64,000 bases of DNA, taken from positions 28,957,498-29,021,497 of the forward strand of contig NC_026660.2 in NCBI RefSeq assembly GCF_000004075.3. The letters are read 5' to 3'. Of the stretch, positions 59,281 to 64,000 are shown in pieces. Below the pieces are notes generated by a model that was not told the DNA's origin, made no database searches, and saw nothing but the letters and a program-made list of their open reading frames with translations. The DNA is from Cucumis sativus (Eukaryota > Streptophyta > Magnoliopsida > Cucurbitales > Cucurbitaceae). The position numbers and the translations under genes were made by a program. Every line of letters begins with the position of its first letter. Within the stretch, counting starts at the first letter, position 1.

Positions 59281-62200
59281 TTGTGAAAAATTGAAGAGAA
59301 TAATAAGAAGAAAAAGAAGAATAAATTAAATGTACGATTATTTAGGGTTTATGAAGCATTGGAATTTGCAATTTGCAATGGAGGGAATGTGAATGGGAAT
59401 GTGGTCCGCCATTTGTCACTCCCAAACTCCTTTCTTTTAACACTCCCCATGCCCACAACTTATAAACCCCTTTCACATAATATCTTAAATTTTAAGTCTA
59501 TCAAACAATCACTTTAGTAGAGCTCAATTAAATTGGTATTTGAATGTATTATGGTCGTTGATAAATAAGTTTACACAATTTTAATTCTTTTATATCAATT
59601 GAATCGGTTTACAACATTGTTGGCAGCATGCACATTAATATCAATCTGTAAATGGTTCTCTATTGTTTGAGAATTTAATCTAAAATTGTTCATGGAAATA
59701 ATGATGATAAGTTTTGAAGTAAAAGTGGAAGATCCAAGCAATGAAAAAGTGGGTGCAATCTAATTGAAAAGTTGTCCACTTAAATTGTTTCACAATTGAA
59801 CTAAAAAGAGTTTGTTACAACTTACAATTAAAATATTATTTGAATTGTTGCTTTATCCTTTCACACCCTCCTAATTTCATTCTACTAAACTATAATTAAC
59901 TTTCATTTTGATATGATGGTTTTTTAGTTCCATATATCATGTATATGTGTAGACTAATATTTGAATAAAATGGATAATGTTTAGTATTCACTGCAAAAAT
60001 AATTATAAACTCACTTCATATTTGAAATAATTTTGTTAAAAAGGAAAAAACTTATATACACATTTGGTCTTCTAATAATTAAAGAAACTGTCATTCTAAT
60101 TAACTACATATTATGATCATATTTAGACCATTGCATTATGAACCTTCCATTATTAGACATTAAACAAAACTATAGAAGTCAATAGTTAAGGCAATTAATT
60201 GATGAGAATAATGGATTAAAGATGTTATTTTTGTACTTGAGTAAGGCTTAATGATCTATAAGAAAAAAAGAAGCTTAAAGGAAGTGATCCCAATAATTGA
60301 TTTTAAAAATATCAAAATGTTGAATAGAAGAGATGAGGTCCCAGAAGGATTTTGGGTGTGGTAGCCATCTATAATTTAGGTGAAGAATTGACTAAAAAAT
60401 GGACAAAACCCATGAGTGAGGAAGAAAAAGTGCCCTTTATTATTCTACTTTTTTTTCCTTTTTTCATGAACATTATCAATACATCAATCTTTCCAATAGA
60501 ATTATTTCTTTTTCTCTTCTTTTCTTTTCCTTTCTTTTCTTTCCATCTTTCATGTTTGTTGCAAAAAAAGGACCTTTAATTTGTTTGCTTTCATCCACAG
60601 CTACCATTCCTCTTTTCTTTTCTGCTCTATGACATTCAAAGTTGTGTAGCTTCGTGGGTCTATCTCTCTCTCTCATTTCTATGATATGGTTTGTTAACCA
60701 CTTTTATACCTATTTTGGACTTTGTGTGTCTAAAAGGGATTTCAATATAATAGATCACATACTCAATATATAAAAACATAAAAGATACTCATCTATTATT
60801 CTAACTAAATTTGGGTGTGATACCATTAATTGTTTTTCACTTCAATCTAGACCGTTGATTAATTTATAAATCAAATTCAATTTCTTTGTTTTCTTTTTCT
60901 CCATATTTAGTTATGGCCTCAATGGCTTGGGCGGTAGCTTTATATGGTGCCAAAAAAAAAAAAAAAGTTATGGGTCAAAGAGACTTTTCAATTACAAAAC
61001 TTAAAAAGAAAATTCCTTTAAGAAAAAAAAAAGATTAATTTTGTGTATGTGTGATGTTTGGCCATGTTTTTTGGGTAACGAAAATGATGCTTCACAAAAG
61101 TACCAAAGCTTTACTTTTAAGAAAACGATGGAATAAATGATTATATATGATTGATTGTGATGATTAGCTTCAATAACAACTACTTTATTTCATTATTAAT
61201 TAGATTAAGAAATGGTATTTACTATGAACATCCTTTTTAAACCTTTCATAATCATAATTAAATGACCAAAAATGAGTGTTTAGAGAGTGAATCAAGAGTT
61301 TGATGGGATGGGAGACAAGAGAGATCTAGTCCATCAACTCTGTGTTGAGTTGACGACAGTGAGGGCGTGGGGTGACCTGCGGGTGCGGTTTAGAATCATA
61401 TAGATGCTTTTCTTTAGGATGTTCTTCACATGGTTTTGGGACCCTTTCATTTCCATTACTTTCCTCCCTCGTTGGTTTATCATATGTGTTACACATTCCT
61501 CTTCCCTTCTACTCTTTTCACCCATTCCTCTTGCTCAGACACCAAGTTGGAACTGACTTGTGTAAGAGTTTCTGTATAAGTGTTTAGATACACTTCAATG
61601 ACTTAGTATAATATTATTTAGTTCAACTGCTTGAGGTTGATGTTAGACTCTTGTTTAAGATATGTGAGATATTGATGGTGTCTTAATAGGTGTGACTCTC
61701 GAAGTTGTTGCAAAGTATACTTTTTGCATAAAAAATAGGTGTCCACGAGATTACATAGTGTGTAAATGTTAAATTCACCTAAACCTTTATTCTTTTGGTA
61801 TAATGAGAGAAGCTTGGTTGATCGACTCAAAACTAAAAAAAAGCTAAAAGATTTTATTTTTCTTTTTTAAACTTAAAACTAAAACACAACTTAAGGATGG
61901 TTTAATCTATATGGTTGAGTTGCATGATATAACTTTTGAGTTTACAACTTTTAACTTTTAAGTTTGTTTGTATGATATTGAGATAGATTTTGGATTAAAC
62001 CAAATTCACATGCCAAATTAACCTTAGGTTTGCTAGGCATTTCTAGGCTCTAATTTCTGATCCATTTCACATTCATGATGTTATATTTTATTTGAAAGAA
62101 AAAAAAGTAACAAACTTACTAAGGATTACATAGATCTAGAAAATTATTTTCGGCTTTAATCTCTTTCCATTTCATATTTGTGTTGTTATATTTTATTTTT

Positions 62201-63080
62201 TAAAAAAAGTACCATACTTTTTCTTTTAATTAAAGGGATTATATATGAATTGAATTTTGCCAGTCAAGAGAGTTCAATTTATCATCAAAGAATAAACATG
62301 TCTTTTTCTTTTGATTTCAGTTTTTAATTCACAATCTTCTCTAAAGTAAAGCTGATGAGAAGAGAAGTAAGGTTGAAAAATATACATATTAATAAACATC
62401 TTAGAATTAATCAAATGTTGAGATGATGATTATTGTTTGAAGATAAGTTTGTACTCGTTTATCGATGAAGAGAATCATGTAGGCTAAAACTAGAAACATA
62501 TAAAACAATAACAAGTTAATTTGAAAACATGATTATCACTTAATTTGAATTCACATATCATACAATAACAAGTGATTGATATATTATATTTCTTTTATAC
62601 AAACCGACAACAAGCTTTGTGCCAAAAGTGCGGCTGAAAGCAGATAAGAATGAAAATTTGAAGGAAAAAAAAAAGAAGGAAAACAATGGTATCCTAGAAA
62701 TGTGTGACAACTCCCACTCAACCTCAGTTGTTTAGTACTAAAAACAACAAAATAGCCTAATTAAATATAACATTCATAAGATGGACAGGAATCACCAAAT
62801 AATTAAAACCCACATAGTTAAATGAATGATGCCGCAAACTAAGTTAATTTTAAAATGAAGAATCATCACAAAGTGGCACAAGTTTAGCTTTAAAAGGAAC
62901 CAATCATTCCAGCACTAACCATTAACACTAAAAGAATCATTAGCAGCAGTTACTAATATTCCATTCAGTATTATCGAAGAAGCTAATATTCGATCCCATT
63001 TTCATTACTAGTAATAATCAAACAAGAGCCAATAATTAAAGCTCCGCTTGGCAATTAAGCAAGTTAATTAATCATGCACT
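59281..63080. other. Intergenic DNA, no supported gene
   Basis: About 3.8 kb of AT-rich sequence with T-rich and A-rich runs. A small hairpin (TCAACTC/GAGTTGA) lies at 61335-61354. Chance frames are low-complexity. Confidence 0.55.
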
Positions 63081-63088
63081 AAAGCAAA

Positions 63089-63420
63089 TTAAGACTGTTT
63101 TTGCAAAGTTAAACAAGCTTGAGAAACTTCTTGTAGAGTCCCTGAGTAAAGATTTGAGCTGTGAGTTACGGAATTAAGCCAGACAGACAACCCATTGTCA
63201 ACACCATTTTGGTTTAATCTTTCTTTACAGATGTAAAGCCAAAATTCCTTCGTTTCTTCTACATGTTTTGAAGTTTGAAAAGGAAACTGAAATCTCCAAA
63301 GAGAGGAAGTTTTGGGGTTCGCCAGTTCATCAGCCAGATTGTACAGAAACATATAATTGAGAATTTCAAGCTCTTTTCTAGCGAGTAAAAAGCAGAAACA
63401 AACAGCTGTCAATCAAAGTC
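63089..63420 (-). other. Exon-like block of unknown nature near the right edge
   Basis: A 107-codon minus-strand frame of normal amino-acid mix (for example ELANPKTSSLWRFQFPFQT) in sequence richer in G and C than its flanks, with an acceptor-like CTCGCTAG near 63377. I recognise no domain. It may be part of a 3' UTR, a gene fragment or chance. Confidence 0.25.
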
Positions 63421-63847
63421 GGTTGCTTTCTCATAATTTCTATTCCATTTCCAAATTCTACAATCTTTCATACGTTACAAATCATTCCATCACACACACC
63501 ACACCAAAAAAGGAAAGAAATAGAGAAAACCCAAAATCCCACACTTTATCAAATTATGGAAAAACAAAAAAGCAAAATACACATGAAGGGGAAGAACATC
63601 AATAATGACACAAAAAATTGCGAGGAAACTATGGTTCGATTTTTATTAGATAAAGAAAGAATGAGAGAAAAAGTACATACAAATGTACTGTTCAAATTTA
63701 TCAGAGAATTTGAAAGGGACTAACCAAAATACTACCCTTCATCAACGAATTTACCTATCAACCTGTCTGTAATACCTGTACAAAAAAAGAGATGCATTTC
63801 TAACCCACCCACCATCTTCATCTTCAATGAAAGATTTGAAGATTTGG

Positions 63848-63943
63848 TCAGTGGGAATGTACAGCTACTTCTTTTTCTTCAACCATGATCTGAGATTTCA
63901 GATCCTTAACTACATCTTTCTTCCTACCGCCACAACCGTGTTT
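63848..63943 (-). CDS. Probable last exon of a gene extending beyond the right edge
   Basis: After a clean acceptor (TTGTTGTAG, ending at 63944) the minus strand reads KHGCGGRKKDVVKDLKSQIM and VEEKEVAVHSH, then TGA at 63850-63848. An AATAAA signal lies at about 63642-63637, giving a 3' UTR of about 200 bases. The tail is charged and hydrophilic. The upstream exon is not recognisable before the window ends, so phase and product are unknown. Confidence 0.5.
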   Translation of the reverse strand, partial: KHGCGGRKKDVVKDLKSQIMVEEKEVAVHSH

Positions 63944-64000
63944 CTACAACAATATGAATACAGATTGTATTTACAGAGCCTCTGGGTTGTTAAAATTCAC

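Noticed and set aside
1-64000. CRISPR arrays, operons, prophage or other bacterial features
   Set aside because: The DNA is clearly plant nuclear; repeats seen are micro- and minisatellites, not spaced direct repeats with unique spacers.

Overview
The window is nuclear DNA from a flowering plant. Genes are split by short GT-AG introns, intergenic DNA is very AT-rich and full of A/T tracts, and every recognisable product is a plant family (STP sugar carriers, TIR1/AFB auxin receptor, R2R3-MYB, VAP4-type VAP, DUF3774). Protein similarity and overall style suggest a eudicot, probably a cucurbit such as Cucumis, but that is my inference and not proven by the sequence.

Layout, left to right. 1-2.72 kb: 5' part of an ABC1K (ADCK2-like) atypical kinase gene on the minus strand, running off the left edge. 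3-10.3 kb: intergenic, with a SINE-like tRNA head, an old LTR-end relic and a G-box-containing island. 10.35-11.89 kb: a complete three-exon R2R3-MYB gene of the MYB41/74/102 type on the minus strand, with a G-box/ABRE upstream. 12.4-16.4 kb: intergenic. 16.5-21.82 kb: a nine-exon 3'(2'),5'-bisphosphate (PAP) phosphatase gene on the minus strand, followed by exon-like sequence that may be a spliced 3' UTR. It shares a short bidirectional promoter with a DUF3774 wound-responsive small protein (22.2 kb, plus). 23.4-23.95 kb: a two-exon, probably plastid-targeted protein of unknown function. 26.48-28.98 kb: a seven-exon VAP4-type MSP-domain protein. 30.09-33.22 kb: a tandem pair of tiny secreted LysM proteins whose promoters share a conserved block. 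36.13-46.51 kb: two STP hexose/H+ symporter paralogues in head-to-head orientation with identical intron positions. 48.1-51.0 kb: a TIR1/AFB-type auxin receptor F-box gene on the minus strand, with a 3' UTR intron beginning five bases after the stop. 51-57.4 kb: AT-rich intergenic DNA. 57.41 kb: a tRNA-Val(AAC). 58.6-59.3 kb: a single-exon acidic membrane protein of unknown function. 59.3-63.8 kb: intergenic. 63.85-63.94 kb: the probable last exon of a minus-strand gene entering from the right.

The genes do not form a pathway. The region is ordinary euchromatin with two local duplications (LysM pair, STP pair). I found no wholly new molecular system. The most useful leads are the LysM promoter footprint, the AFB receptor with Arg where TIR1 has His78 and with a degraded miR393 site, the 3' UTR introns, and the divergent phosphatase/DUF3774 promoter. 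Exon boundaries were read by hand from GT-AG sites and reading-frame continuity; transcript ends are inferred.
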